From contig NZ_JAELXW010000083.1 in NCBI RefSeq assembly GCF_016428645.1, positions 1 through 47,255 of the forward strand: 47,255 nucleotides of DNA, given 5' to 3'. The position numbers were made by a program, and so were the translations under genes. The notes below the pieces were generated by a model. That model saw nothing but the letters and a program-made list of their open reading frames with translations. It made no database searches and had not been told where the DNA came from. Source of the DNA: Glycomyces salinus. Its GTDB lineage: Bacteria > Actinomycetota > Actinomycetes > Mycobacteriales > Micromonosporaceae. Of the stretch, positions 15,190 through 27,190 are shown in pieces (positions within the stretch are counted from its first letter, which is position 1; each line of letters starts with the position of its first letter).

Positions 15190-16587
15190 CTATTCGACGG
15201 TCCAGACGGGCCCGCGAGGGGTGTCTTTGACGGTCACGCCGGCGCGGGCCAGCTCGTCGCGGATGCGGTCGGCGGCCGCGTAGTCCTTGCGGCCGCGGGC
15301 CTCGTTCCGCTGTTCGAGCGCGATCGAGACGAGGGCGTCGACCACGCCGGTCAGCTTGGCGTCGCCCGGGTCGTCCCAGTGCGGGTCGAGCGGGTCGAGG
15401 CCGAGCTGGTCGAGCATAGCTCGGACGCCGCCGGCGATGCCCGCGGCGGCGGTGTCGTCGCCGGAGTCGAGGGCGGTGTTGCCTTCGCGGGCCATGTCGT
15501 GGATCGCGGCGACGGCGGCGGGTGTGTTGAGGTCGTCGTCCATGGCGTTCACGAAGTCGGAGCAGGCCATGCCGCCGATGGTGGCTTCGAGGCCGAGCTG
15601 CTCGGCGGCGCGGTGCACGAAGTTCGACAGCCGCTCCCAGGCGGTCTGCGCCTCGCCGAGGGCGTCCTCGGAGAAGTCGACGGCCGAGCGGTAGTGGACG
15701 CTGGAGAGGTAGTAGCGGATGGCCGCGGCGCTGAAGCCCTTCTCGCCGAGCGCGTTCACCGACAGGGTGTTGCCCAGGGACTTGCTCATCTTGGTGCCCG
15801 AGAGGTTGAGCATGCCGTTGTGCACCCAGTACTCGGCGAAGTCGAGTCCGGCGCCGCGGGACTGGGCGAGTTCGTTCTCGTGGTGGGGGAACATGATGTC
15901 GGTGCCGCCGCCGTGGATGTCGAAGGCGTCGCCGAGGTAGCGGCGGGCCATCGCGGAGCATTCGATGTGCCAGCCGGGGCGGCCGGGACCCCACGGGGAG
16001 GTCCAGGTGGCGTCGGCCGGTTCGCCGGGCTTGCGGGCCTTCCAGAGGCCGAAGTCGCGGGAGTCGCGCTTGTCGCCGGTGTCGGGGCTGGAGAGCATGT
16101 CCTCGGGCCTGCGGCCGGAGAGGCGGCCGTATTCGGGCCAGGAGGCCACCGAGAACCAGACGTCGCCGCTTTCGGTGGCGTAGGCGTGGCCGCCCGCGAT
16201 GAGCGCCTGGATCAGGTCGATCATCTGGGTGATGTGGCCGGTGGCGCGCGGTTCGTAGGTGGGGGCCTGGACGCCCAGCGCGGCGTAGCCCTCGGCGAGT
16301 TTCCGCTCGTTCTCGTAGGCGATGGCCCACCAGGGGCGGCCCTGCTCGGCGCCGCGGACGAGGATCTTGTCGTCGATGTCGGTGACGTTGCGGACGTAGG
16401 TGACGTGGTAGCCCGAGCGGCGCAGCCAGCGGACGAGCAGGTCGTAGGAGACCCCGGAGCGCAGGTGGCCGATGTGGGGCGGGCCCTGGACGGTGAGGCC
16501 GCACAGGTACACGCCGACCTCCCCGGCCTTCCGGGGCTGGAAGTCGCGGACGGTTCGGGTTCCGGTGTCGTACAGTCGCAGGCTCAC
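15190..16587 (-). CDS. cysS: Cysteinyl-tRNA synthetase
   Basis: This 465-residue class I synthetase charges tRNA-Cys. The ATP-binding HIGH motif is in GPPHIGHLRSG and the KMSKS loop in SGTKMSKSLGNT. Zinc ligands include Cys29 (YLCGLT) and the HIECSAM/HHENELAQS region. The length is normal, and the C-terminal anticodon domain (AADRIRDELARAGVTVKDT) is complete. It is cysS rather than mshC (the mycothiol ligase paralogue), judged by the typical C-terminal RDELA...V.D.P.G..W ending and its link to rlmB. The GTG start at 16587 follows a -10-like TAGAAT by 6 bases, so the transcript may be leaderless. Confidence 0.95.
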   Translation of the reverse strand: MSLRLYDTGTRTVRDFQPRKAGEVGVYLCGLTVQGPPHIGHLRSGVSYDLLVRWLRRSGYHVTYVRNVTDIDDKILVRGAEQGRPWWAIAYENERKLAEGYAALGVQAPTYEPRATGHITQMIDLIQALIAGGHAYATESGDVWFSVASWPEYGRLSGRRPEDMLSSPDTGDKRDSRDFGLWKARKPGEPADATWTSPWGPGRPGWHIECSAMARRYLGDAFDIHGGGTDIMFPHHENELAQSRGAGLDFAEYWVHNGMLNLSGTKMSKSLGNTLSVNALGEKGFSAAAIRYYLSSVHYRSAVDFSEDALGEAQTAWERLSNFVHRAAEQLGLEATIGGMACSDFVNAMDDDLNTPAAVAAIHDMAREGNTALDSGDDTAAAGIAGGVRAMLDQLGLDPLDPHWDDPGDAKLTGVVDALVSIALEQRNEARGRKDYAAADRIRDELARAGVTVKDTPRGPVWTVE

Positions 16588-16593
16588 GGAGCA

Positions 16594-16599
16594 ATTCTA
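16594..16599 (-). promoter_or_regulatory. -10 element for a leaderless cysS transcript
   Basis: TAGAAT on the minus strand ends 6 bases before the cysS GTG, placing the start of transcription at or next to the start codon. It abuts the terminator of the preceding gene. A clear -35 is not visible. Confidence 0.45.
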
Positions 16600-16629
16600 A
16601 CGGCCCGGGGGCTTTCGCCCCCGGGCCGT
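16600..16629 (-). terminator. Terminator of the surface-protein gene
   Basis: ACGGCCCGGGGGC (16600-16612) and GCCCCCGGGCCGT (16617-16629) form a perfect 13-bp stem with a TTTC loop (GAAA on the transcribed minus strand). It lies directly downstream of the surface-protein stop codon and upstream of cysS. Confidence 0.85.
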
Positions 16630-16650
16630 GTGTTCGTGTCGCGCGGCAGG

Positions 16651-18399
16651 TCAGGCGCGGCGCCTGCGCATCAGGATGACGGCTCCTCCGACGAGGACGG
16701 CCGCGGCGGCGGTGCCGACCAGGAGCCCGGTGGCGCCGGTGCCGGTCTCGGGGAGGGCCTGGTCGCCGTCCCCGTCCCCGTCGCCGTTTCCACCGTCGCC
16801 GACCGCTTCACCGGTGATGTCGAACAGCGTGGTGGTCCCGGAGACCTCGTTGGCGACCGCGAGCGCGGGCCGACCGGTCGGGGAGTCGTCGGCGCCGATG
16901 AACAGCAGGCCCTCGGGGCCGAGGTCGCCGCCCGAGTCCGGGCCGGGTTCGGCGCTGAAGTCGCGGTTGGTCACATAGGTGACGTAGGTCGCCTCGGCCG
17001 GGTCGGTGATGTCGTAGACCATGACGCCGCCGACCCGCTCGAGGCCGATGAACGCGTAGGTGCGCTCGCCGATGGTTCCGATGGCGACGTCCTCGGGCTC
17101 GGGGCCCTTGTCGTCGGAGCGCTTGTCGGGGTCGTTGTCGTCGTTGTTGGCGTTGAAGTGGTCGGGGTCGGTCTCGGCGAGGATGTGCTCGAACTCGGAG
17201 CCGGAGTCGAAGACCAGGTCGCCGTCGGTGCTCCAGATCGAGAAGGAGCGGCCGCCGAAGGAGTACAGCTCCTCGTAGCAGGACCCGTCCTCGCTCAGGC
17301 CGTCGGCGGTGGTGACGTGGAGGCGTCCGAGGTTCTCCTCGGCCTGGAGCTCGTCGATGTCGTAGTCGGCGAAGCGGGGGGCGTCGGCGCACAGTTCGAG
17401 GTCGGCGACGCGGGTCTCCTCGGAGTAGCCGTCCCAGTCGCGGCTGTCGCCCTCGTTGGCGGTGACGATGTAGGTCTCGTCGCCGTCCTGGTAGAGGTCG
17501 ATCCCGTCGGGCTGGTAGATGCCGTAGACCGGCCAGTCGGTGATGTTGACGGCGTCGTCCTTGTTGGACGCGTCGAGCTCGTTGCCCTCGAGCAGGTGGT
17601 CCTTGAAGCCGAAGGGGTGGAGCTCGGTGATCTCGGCGGTGTCGAGGTCGAGGGAGGCGAACGCGTTGTTCTCCTGGAGGGAGACGTAGGCGGTGTGCTC
17701 GTCGGCGGCGACCACGAACTCGGGTTCGAGGTTGCGCGAGACCGCGTCGGGTTCGGCCAGGTCCTCCTCGGGGCCGAAGACGCGGACGCCTTCGGGCAGT
17801 TCCTCGGTGTCCCAGCGGGTGAAGTCGGCGGTGCGGACCTCGCCGGTCGCGGTCTCGACGATGGAGACGGTCCCGGCCGGGTCGATCGAGTAGTCGTCGG
17901 CCGGTTCGCCCTCGTCGGCGGTCATGACGTAGGTGCCGCCGGGGGTGTAGTGGAGGCTGTCGGGCTGGGCGCCGACTTGGGCGCTGGAGAGGAGTTCGCC
18001 GTCGGCGTCGAAGAAGACGACCCAGCCGGGGTCGGTCTTGACCGGGGCCTCGACGGCGGCGGCCACGATCCCGTCGTGGACGTCGACCGAGTTGATCTCG
18101 GTGCCGGAGACGCCGAGGGCGTCGTCGGCGCTGAACCGGTCGAGCAGCTCGGGCTCGGCCGGGTCGGCCACGTCGAGCACGTCGACCGCTCCGAGGTGGG
18201 CGTTGACGACGAACAGCCGCTGCGTGGCCGGGTCGTGGGCGGTGATCTCGGAGGCCGACTCGTCGAAGACGCCGGTGCCGTAGGTGCCGAGCGGCTCCAG
18301 TTCGATGGGGGGTTCGGTCTCCTGGGCTCCGACTGCCGAGGGCACGGTCAGCGCCGCCATTCCGACGGCCAGAGCGGGTATGAACGATCGCTTGAACAC
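16651..18399 (-). CDS. Secreted choice-of-anchor I beta-propeller protein, sortase-anchored
   Basis: This 582-residue exported protein has a signal peptide (basic start, cleavage near VGAQ, residue 25). A propeller-like domain follows with ITAHDPATQRLFVVNAHLG, VNITDWPVYGIYQPDGIDLY, YIVTANEGDSRDW and GPEPEDVAIGTIGERTYAFI, which match the choice-of-anchor I / alkaline-phosphatase-like family seen in many secreted bacterial proteins. A Gly-Asp linker leads to LPETG, a hydrophobic helix and RRRRA, a canonical cell-wall sorting signal for sortase. The sequence is strongly acidic, with possible metal sites (NANNDDNDPDK). The catalytic activity of the family is uncertain. The GTG start at 18399 has AGAGG upstream. 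Confidence 0.88.
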   Translation of the reverse strand: MFKRSFIPALAVGMAALTVPSAVGAQETEPPIELEPLGTYGTGVFDESASEITAHDPATQRLFVVNAHLGAVDVLDVADPAEPELLDRFSADDALGVSGTEINSVDVHDGIVAAAVEAPVKTDPGWVVFFDADGELLSSAQVGAQPDSLHYTPGGTYVMTADEGEPADDYSIDPAGTVSIVETATGEVRTADFTRWDTEELPEGVRVFGPEEDLAEPDAVSRNLEPEFVVAADEHTAYVSLQENNAFASLDLDTAEITELHPFGFKDHLLEGNELDASNKDDAVNITDWPVYGIYQPDGIDLYQDGDETYIVTANEGDSRDWDGYSEETRVADLELCADAPRFADYDIDELQAEENLGRLHVTTADGLSEDGSCYEELYSFGGRSFSIWSTDGDLVFDSGSEFEHILAETDPDHFNANNDDNDPDKRSDDKGPEPEDVAIGTIGERTYAFIGLERVGGVMVYDITDPAEATYVTYVTNRDFSAEPGPDSGGDLGPEGLLFIGADDSPTGRPALAVANEVSGTTTLFDITGEAVGDGGNGDGDGDGDQALPETGTGATGLLVGTAAAAVLVGGAVILMRRRRA

Positions 18400-18610
18400 G
18401 GGGGCGCAACCTCTTTCGGGGAGGGGACGGACGGGCCCAGTCCAGCCTCGGAAGGGGAAGCGCCGTGGAGCGAGCGGTGAACGGGTCGTGAACTCCCCGT
18501 CGCGATACGGCCCGGCGGTCGTACCGCGGTACTACCGGCGCGGGCGGCTCCTACCTGAGGAGGAACGAGAGATCGAACCGCTCGGGGACGCATTTCCGAC
18601 GCCGCCTACC

Positions 18611-18616
18611 TAGGCT
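18611..18616 (+). promoter_or_regulatory. -10 element upstream of the DrrA-like ABC gene
   Basis: TAGGCT, a typical actinobacterial -10, lies 44 bases before the ABC ATPase start, which is itself preceded by GGAAAGGGAG. No convincing -35 is seen. The 260-base gap 18400-18660 is otherwise without recognisable features. Confidence 0.4.
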
Positions 18617-18660
18617 TGAACCGTGCGCGGCGATACCGTCCGCAAAGGAAAGGGAGCCCG

Positions 18661-19599
18661 ATGATAACCGCGAAAGATCTGTACAAGAGGTACAGAAATA
18701 CCGTTGCGGTGGACCATCTGTCGTTCGAGGTCCGGCCCGGCGTGGTCACCGGATTCCTGGGGCCGAACGGCTCCGGGAAGTCCACCACGATGCGGCTGAT
18801 GCTCGGCCTCGACGCCGGCGGCGGCGAGACCCGGTTCGACGGCGAGCGGTTCACCTCGATCCGCCGGCCGATGAACCAGGTCGGCACGCTGCTGGAAGCC
18901 AAGCCGTTCCACCCCACCCGCTCCGCCCGGAACCACCTGAAGATGCTCGCCTCGGCCAACGGCATCGACGACGCCCGCGTCGACGAGGTCATGGAACTGG
19001 TCGGGCTCGGCCAGGTCAGGCGCAAGAAGCCCAAGGGCTACTCCCTGGGCATGGCCCAGCGCCTCGGCCTGGCCCAGGCCCTGCTGGGCGACCCGCGGAT
19101 CCTGCTGCTGGACGAGCCGACCAACGGGCTCGACCCGCACGGCATCCACTGGATGCGGGACCTGCTCAAGAACCTGGCCGCCGAGGGCCGGACCATCTTC
19201 GTCTCCAGCCACCTGCTCTCGGAGATGCAGCTGATGGCCGACGAGCTGGTCGTCATCGGCAAGGGCAACATGCTCTTCAACGGCGACGTCGACACCTTCG
19301 TGCGCGAGTTCACCCAGACGACCGTGGTCGTCCGATCCCCGTCGGCGATCGAGTTCAAGGCCCGCTTGGAACGCGAGGGCGCGACCGTGTCGGTCGAGGA
19401 CGACGGCGCGCTCGTGGTCTCCGACATGAAGATCGACGAGGTCGGGAGCCTGGCCTTCTCCGAGCAGGTCGAGCTGCACCAGCTGTCCGAGCGCAGCGCC
19501 TCGCTCGAGGACGCGTTCATGTCCGCGACCGGTGAGTCCGAGCAGTTCGTGGCCCAGGAGCCGGTCAAGCCCGCGACCGGAGGTGCCCAGAATGCTTGA
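18661..19599 (+). CDS. ABC transporter ATP-binding protein, DrrA/CcmA type
   Basis: This 312-residue ATPase has Walker A GPNGSGKST (about residues 38-46), a YSLGMAQRLGLAQALL signature replacing the usual SGGM, Walker B ILLLDEP followed by TNGLDPHG, and an H-loop with VSSHLLSEM. The C-terminal 90 residues are the accessory domain found in single-domain exporters of drugs and bacitracin. The frame could start 15 codons earlier, but the ATG at 18661 has a good GGAAAGGGAG site and begins at the family start (MITAKDLYKRY). Its stop overlaps the permease start by 8 bases, so the two form one transporter. Substrate unknown. Confidence 0.92.
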   Translation: MITAKDLYKRYRNTVAVDHLSFEVRPGVVTGFLGPNGSGKSTTMRLMLGLDAGGGETRFDGERFTSIRRPMNQVGTLLEAKPFHPTRSARNHLKMLASANGIDDARVDEVMELVGLGQVRRKKPKGYSLGMAQRLGLAQALLGDPRILLLDEPTNGLDPHGIHWMRDLLKNLAAEGRTIFVSSHLLSEMQLMADELVVIGKGNMLFNGDVDTFVREFTQTTVVVRSPSAIEFKARLEREGATVSVEDDGALVVSDMKIDEVGSLAFSEQVELHQLSERSASLEDAFMSATGESEQFVAQEPVKPATGGAQNA

Positions 19600-20377
19600 T
19601 GCACTCAGATACGAGTGGACGCGGCTGCGAACGCTGCGTTCGACCTACTGGCTGATCGGCTCGGGACTGCTGGCCGCCGCCGCGATCCCGGTGATCTTCG
19701 GCTTCGCCGGCTCCGACGAGCCGCTGAACGCCGAGATGACCGCGGTCGGCATCAACGGCGGGGCCTCGTTCGGCATCCCGTTCCTGGCCGTGTTCATGGC
19801 TGTGATCGGCATCTTCGCGACCGGCCACGAGTACCGGCACGGCACGATCCAGCCGACCCTGACCGCGCTGCCGCAGCGCTCGCGCCTGATCCTGGCGAAG
19901 GTCCTGGTCGTCTCGACGGTCACGCTCGTCGTCACGCTCGCGTCGATGGCGCTCAACGCCGCTGTCCTCCTCGCGTTCTGGGGCGAGGTGCCCAGCCTGC
20001 TCGACGACCCGCTGCGTTCTTCGCTGATCGGTTACCCGGTCTACACGCTGATCTACATGCTGATCGGCCTGGGCCTGGGCCTGCTGTTCCGCGGTGTGCC
20101 CTCGGCGCTGGTGGTCATCTTCCTGATGCCGCTGATCATCGAGAACGTGATCTCGGGACTGTCGATCATTCCGGCGCTGGACTGGCTGGTGCCGGTGGTC
20201 AAGTTCCTGCCGTTCACGGCCGGGATGCTGATGATGTCGATCGGTGGGCTCGACATGGGGCCGGGCGCGCCGGACTACGACTTCTTCGGACGCTTGGGCT
20301 CGGGAGTGGTGTTCGGGACCTTCGCGGCCCTGATCCTCGCCTCGGCCTGGACCCTGTTCAAGAAGCGCGACGCCTGA
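19592..20377 (+). CDS. ABC-2 type transporter permease
   Basis: This 261-residue membrane protein has six predicted helices (first at about 15-35, LRSTYWLIGSGLLAAAAIPV; then ASFGIPFLAVFMAVIGIFAT and others). GHEYRHGTIQPTLTALPQR between helices 2 and 3 is a hallmark of ABC-2 permeases of the YhfE/NatB-like group. The start ATG at 19592 has GGAGG upstream and overlaps the ATPase gene. It is the last gene of the pair, followed by a bidirectional terminator. Confidence 0.9.
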   Translation: MLDALRYEWTRLRTLRSTYWLIGSGLLAAAAIPVIFGFAGSDEPLNAEMTAVGINGGASFGIPFLAVFMAVIGIFATGHEYRHGTIQPTLTALPQRSRLILAKVLVVSTVTLVVTLASMALNAAVLLAFWGEVPSLLDDPLRSSLIGYPVYTLIYMLIGLGLGLLFRGVPSALVVIFLMPLIIENVISGLSIIPALDWLVPVVKFLPFTAGMLMMSIGGLDMGPGAPDYDFFGRLGSGVVFGTFAALILASAWTLFKKRDA

Positions 20378-20395
20378 GCCGACCACCAGGAAACA

Positions 20396-20424
20396 GCGGC
20401 CCGGAGCGCATCGCTCCGGGCCGC
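20396..20424. terminator. Bidirectional terminator between ABC permease and asd
   Basis: GCGGCCCGGAGCG (20396-20408) and CGCTCCGGGCCGC (20412-20424) make a perfect 13-bp stem with a 3-base loop between two convergent stop codons (20377 and 20440). Confidence 0.88.
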
Positions 20425-20439
20425 CTCGGCGTGATGCCG

Positions 20440-21509
20440 CTACTGCTTCGCTTCGAGTTCCAGCCGGATCAGTTCGGCCGTCTCGATCGAGTTGAGGGCG
20501 GCGCCCTTCATGAGGTTGTCGCCGACTACGAAGAACTCCAGGGAGTTCGGGAAGTCGATCGACTGGCGCACGCGCCCGACCTGGGTGCCCGGTTTGCCGA
20601 CCGAGTCGATCGGCATCGGGAAGACCATGTTGTCGGGGTCGTCGACCAGGTCGACGCCCTCGGCTTCGGCCAGGACGCGGTGGGCCTCGGCCACGGTGAC
20701 CTCGCTGGAGAACGTGGCGTGGACGGCCTGGGAGTGGCCCACCGCCACCGGGACGCGCACGCAGGTCGAGGCGACCTTGAGGTCGGGCAGGCCGAGGATC
20801 TTGCGCGACTCGTTGCGGACCTTGAGCTCCTCGGAGGTCCAGCCCCCGTCGCGCCAGCCGCCGACCTTGGGGACGACGTTGAGCGCCAGCGGCGCCCCGA
20901 ACGGCGAGTCGTACTCGGTGCCGAGGACGGCGCGCACGTCGTCGGGCTCGGTGCCGATGCGCTCGACCGAGGCGGTCTTGTCGATCTGCGCGTACAGGGC
21001 CTCCAGGCCCTCCTTGCCGGAGCCGGACGCGGCCTGGTAAGAGGCCACCGACATCGAGACCAGGCCGAACGCCTTGTCGAGCGCGGCCAGGGTGGGGATG
21101 AGCGCCAGCGTGGTGCAGTTGGCGTTGGCGATGATGCCCTTGGGCCGCTCGCTCGCGGCCTCCGGGTTCGCCTCGCGGCACACCAGCGGGACCTCGGGGT
21201 CCATGCGGAAGTACGCGGACTTGTCGATCACGACCGCGCCCGCGGCGGCGGCGATCGGCACCCATTCGGCGCTGACCTCGTCGGGCAGGTCGAAGTGGGC
21301 GATGTCGACGCCGTCGAAGACGTCCGGGCCGATGGCCTGGACGGTGATCTCCTCGTCCCCGACGGTGAGGACCTTCCCGGCCGAGCGCGGGGAGGCGACC
21401 AGGCGGATCTCGCCCCACTTGTCCCGCTCGTCGGCGAGCAGGCGGCGCATGATGGACCCGACGACGCCGGTAGCGCCGACGATGGCCACGTTCAGTTTGC
21501 GGCTCATGC

Positions 21510-21513
<4 letters not shown>
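20440..21513 (-). CDS. asd: Aspartate-semialdehyde dehydrogenase
   Basis: This 357-residue enzyme reduces aspartyl phosphate to aspartate semialdehyde, the branch point to lysine, diaminopimelate, threonine and methionine. The NADP-binding [14 protein letters not shown] is at residues 13-26. The active-site cysteine lies in NANCTT, with the substrate-binding region [14 protein letters not shown] and a His-containing segment [10 protein letters not shown]. The ATG overlaps the lysC stop (ATGA), so translation is coupled. Length is normal for the family (about 340-360). Confidence 0.96.
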
Positions 21514-22775
<1,262 letters not shown>

Positions 22776-22971
22776 GGGATTCACCTCATGTCTTTTCTTC
22801 TCGGGTGCTGTCGTGCCGCCCCCGGGCTGTGCCGATCCATGGCTCGCAAGCTTCGCCAAGAGCGCGGACTCGTGGTCCGCACGCCTCGCCACAAGGGCAG
22901 CGACCTTACCTTAGCCGTGAGTACCGGCGTGGCGCCAGGTCATAGTGCTCGATGAGACCCAGAATCGGTCT

Positions 22972-23721
22972 GTGGCACGGCAGAACTACCTCAAACGCAA
23001 GACGAGCATCACAGTGGCCATTATCACGGCCCTGTCCGGATGCGGCACCGCGAGCGTCGTCGACGAGGCCGATCCTCCCCCGAGCCGGGAGTCGGCCCAG
23101 GCGGTGATGATCGGCCGCGCCTCCAAGGCCCTGGACGCCTCGTTCACCGCCGAGTACGCCTGGAGCGAGGGCGGGACGGTCACCGTCTGGGCCGCCGAGG
23201 ACGGCACCTGGCGGGTCGACGTGCCGGGTTGGGCCCACGGCGGTGAGGTGGACGTGTCGGTGGCGTGGACGACCGGGGGATTCTTCCAGTGCGCCGAGGA
23301 GCGCTGCGTCAAGCTCGCCGGGATCACCGGCGAGATCCCTGGCGAGTACGACCCGAAGGTGCAGCTCCCGTTCGTCGAATGGCTCCCGCAGCTGCTGGAC
23401 CGCCAGCTGCCGTTCGTGGTCTCCAAGGACGGCGACTGCTTCACGCTGACGCCGAACCGGGTGGTCATGGACGCCCCGATGCCTCCCGGACAGTGGTGCC
23501 TGGACGGCGACGGCACGCTCCTGGGCGTCTCGAATTCGCAGGTCGGGAACCTCGAACTCGAAGGGGAACCGGACGCGGCGGTGGAGACGGTCGAGCTGCC
23601 CGGCGAGATCGCCGAGTCTGAGCCGCTGGGTCGCAAGGCGCCCGAACCGGAGACACCGTCGCCGTCGGCCTCGCAATCGTCCACACCGAGCGCATCGCCC
23701 GATTCGGGTGACTCTGAGTAA
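22972..23721 (+). CDS. Hypothetical lipoprotein
   Basis: This 249-residue protein starts at the GTG at 22972 (an ATG nine codons up is possible). A basic N-terminus (ARQNYLKRK) leads to a short hydrophobic stretch and lipobox LSGC. The body has about 190 residues with alternating strands (FTAEYAWSEGGTVTVWA, GTWRVDVPGWAHGG) reminiscent of LolA/LppX-like folds, two Cys pairs (QCAEERC; DCFTL/QWCLDG) and a C-terminal Pro/Ser-rich tail. The specific family is not recognised. It is divergent from lysC and shares a 196-base intergenic region with it, without evidence of a functional link. Confidence 0.78.
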   Translation: MARQNYLKRKTSITVAIITALSGCGTASVVDEADPPPSRESAQAVMIGRASKALDASFTAEYAWSEGGTVTVWAAEDGTWRVDVPGWAHGGEVDVSVAWTTGGFFQCAEERCVKLAGITGEIPGEYDPKVQLPFVEWLPQLLDRQLPFVVSKDGDCFTLTPNRVVMDAPMPPGQWCLDGDGTLLGVSNSQVGNLELEGEPDAAVETVELPGEIAESEPLGRKAPEPETPSPSASQSSTPSASPDSGDSE

Positions 23722-23834
23722 GGAAGGCGACAGGAGAGCCCAGAAACCGGCCCGGTCGTGGCACCATGAAGGTTGGCAAACTGCCAGGGCCCCGAGACAT
23801 GGGCCTGCTGACCACACCACTTAGGTGATAGCGC

Positions 23835-24425
23835 ATGTATCCATCGACCGACCGGCACGCCGAGACGTCCGTGCCGATCCACCCGCTGCTGGCTAGCCGC
23901 CAATCCACCCGCGCCCTCGAGCCCGGGACGGACCTCGACGACGCGCAGATCACGGCACTGCTGGAGGCGGCCCGCTGGTCGCCCAGCGAGGGCAACACCC
24001 AGCCGTGGCGGTTCATCGTCGCCAAGCGGGACACCCCGGACTTCAAGCGGATCCTCGACTGCCTGAACTCGGGCAACGCCGAGTGGGCCCAGCACGCCTC
24101 GCTGCTGCTGGTGGCCGTCCGCACCGAGACCGACTCCAAGGGCCCGCTCAAGCGAGCGGCCTACGACCTGGGCCAGTCCATGGCCCACCTCACCTTCCAG
24201 GCCATGGCCGAGGGACTGACGATCCGGCAGATGGGCGGCTTCGACGACGAGGCCCTCGCCGGGGAGTTCGGCCTCCCGCCGGAGTTCAAACCGACCTCCG
24301 TGGCCGCGATCGGCGTCCCGGGCGACCCGGCGGCGCTGCCGGAGGACCTGGCCGGGCCCGACCGCCGCGAGCGGCGGCGCCTGCCACTGGAAGACCTGCT
24401 CATAGGCGGTGCCGCGTCCCAATAG
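23835..24425 (+). CDS. Nitroreductase-family protein
   Basis: This 196-residue FMN-dependent oxidoreductase-type protein has an N-terminal LLASRQSTRALEPG, the classical RRS-type FMN-binding start, then ALLEAARWSPSEGNTQPWRF, the conserved S-NQPW motif. A later GQSMAHLTFQAMAEGL and IRQMGGFDDEAL match the dimer-interface helix and FMN loop, and VAAIGVPGD is the end of the fold. Length (about 190-200) fits the family. The start ATG follows GGTGATAGC. The substrate is not predictable from sequence. Confidence 0.88.
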   Translation: MYPSTDRHAETSVPIHPLLASRQSTRALEPGTDLDDAQITALLEAARWSPSEGNTQPWRFIVAKRDTPDFKRILDCLNSGNAEWAQHASLLLVAVRTETDSKGPLKRAAYDLGQSMAHLTFQAMAEGLTIRQMGGFDDEALAGEFGLPPEFKPTSVAAIGVPGDPAALPEDLAGPDRRERRRLPLEDLLIGGAASQ

Positions 24426-24448
24426 CCGGACACCGCTTCCCGACTGGT

Positions 24449-26300
<1,852 letters not shown>

Positions 26301-26318
26301 ACTCTGTCGAGTGAACTG

Positions 26319-26344
26319 GGGCCCGCGGCGAGTGCCGCGGGCCC
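26319..26344 (+). terminator. leuA terminator
   Basis: GGGCCCGCGGC (26319-26329) and GCCGCGGGCCC (26334-26344) form a perfect 11-bp stem with a GAGT loop, 18 bases after the leuA stop; GTTCTGG follows. Confidence 0.85.
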
Positions 26345-26528
26345 GTTCTGGCGTCAGGGCCGCCTTCGGGCGATGTTGCGGCGTCGGTGAGGATGCCGGG
26401 GCCGAGCCGGTCGGCGCACTTGAAGTCCGGCCCGGTCCGGAGGGGTTCGCCTTCTCGATACCCCGGATATCGTCCACAATGAATGAACTCCGACGTCGAT
26501 GGAGCGATCGACCATACGGGGCCCCGCA

Positions 26529-26534
26529 TAGAAT
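26529..26534 (+). promoter_or_regulatory. -10 element for a leaderless M23 peptidase transcript
   Basis: TAGAAT ends 6 bases before the ATG at 26541, and there is no ribosome site between, which is the usual form of a leaderless actinobacterial gene. No good -35 is seen. Confidence 0.5.
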
Positions 26535-26540
26535 TGCCGG

Positions 26541-27170
26541 ATGAAGAAGTCTCGGCTTGTGCTCCTCGGTGTCGGCGTGCTCGCGGCGGGCCTGATCGCG
26601 GCGACGGCAGTCATCCCCGGGTTCGGGCCGCGTGCGCTGATCAGCTCGATCTCCGGCGCGTTCGGCGGAGTCACCTGTGACGACACCGTCTGCCCGCCGG
26701 ACGCGGAGTGGACCCGGCCGATAGACGCCCCGGTTACCTCCCAGTTTCGCAGCGAGGAGCGTCCCAGCCACCACGGCGTCGATATGGCGGCACCGCGCGG
26801 CGCCGAGATCTACGCGGCCTCGGCCGGGGTGGTGATCGTCGCCGAGTGCAACGCCTCCCTGGACGGGGAGCCGTACAGCTGCGATGTGGACGGGTCGCCG
26901 GAGGTGGGCGGCTGCGGCTGGTACGTCAAGGTCCTGCATGCCGGGGTCTTCGCCACGCTCTATTGCCATATGGAGACTCGGCCGGAGGTGGAGGTGGGAG
27001 ACGCGGTGGTCACCGGGCAACTGCTGGGTCACGTCGGTTCCAGCGGCAATTCCTCTGAGCCGCACTTGCATTTCGAGACGCAGGTGGGGAACGATGTCGT
27101 GCCGCCGAATTCCAACAGTGCGGTCGATCCGATCTTCTTCATGGAGGAACGCGGCGCGCCGCTGCCCTGA
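26541..27170 (+). CDS. M23-family (LytM/Peptidase_M23) metallopeptidase
   Basis: This 209-residue protein has an N-terminal signal anchor (KKSRLVLLGVGVLAAGLIAAT). After a short linker the M23 domain has HHGVDMAAPRG (zinc ligands His78 and Asp81), YCHMETRPEVEVGD (His143) and EPHLHFE (His175/His177), the full set of metal and catalytic residues. The family cleaves peptidoglycan crosslinks or acts on the wall; an intact set of residues suggests activity. Extra cysteines (TCDDTVCPP; GGCGW, YSCD) may form disulfides. It is convergent with the membrane-protein gene at 27191. Confidence 0.9.
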   Translation: MKKSRLVLLGVGVLAAGLIAATAVIPGFGPRALISSISGAFGGVTCDDTVCPPDAEWTRPIDAPVTSQFRSEERPSHHGVDMAAPRGAEIYAASAGVVIVAECNASLDGEPYSCDVDGSPEVGGCGWYVKVLHAGVFATLYCHMETRPEVEVGDAVVTGQLLGHVGSSGNSSEPHLHFETQVGNDVVPPNSNSAVDPIFFMEERGAPLP

Positions 27171-27190
27171 GAGCCCGGCTTGAGCGGTCG

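Noticed and set aside
15190-16587. Mycothiol ligase MshC instead of CysRS
   Set aside because: The full-length anticodon domain and the adjacent rlmB support cysS.
12385-18480. A 2031-codon open frame on the plus strand
   Set aside because: It runs antisense to the Hsp70-like gene, rlmB, cysS and the surface-protein gene and is an artefact of GC-rich codon bias; its composition is low-complexity Gly/Val/Asp.
18616-18660. An upstream start for the DrrA-like ATPase
   Set aside because: The extra 15 residues have no homology to the family, overlap the TAGGCT box and bypass the good ribosome site before 18661.
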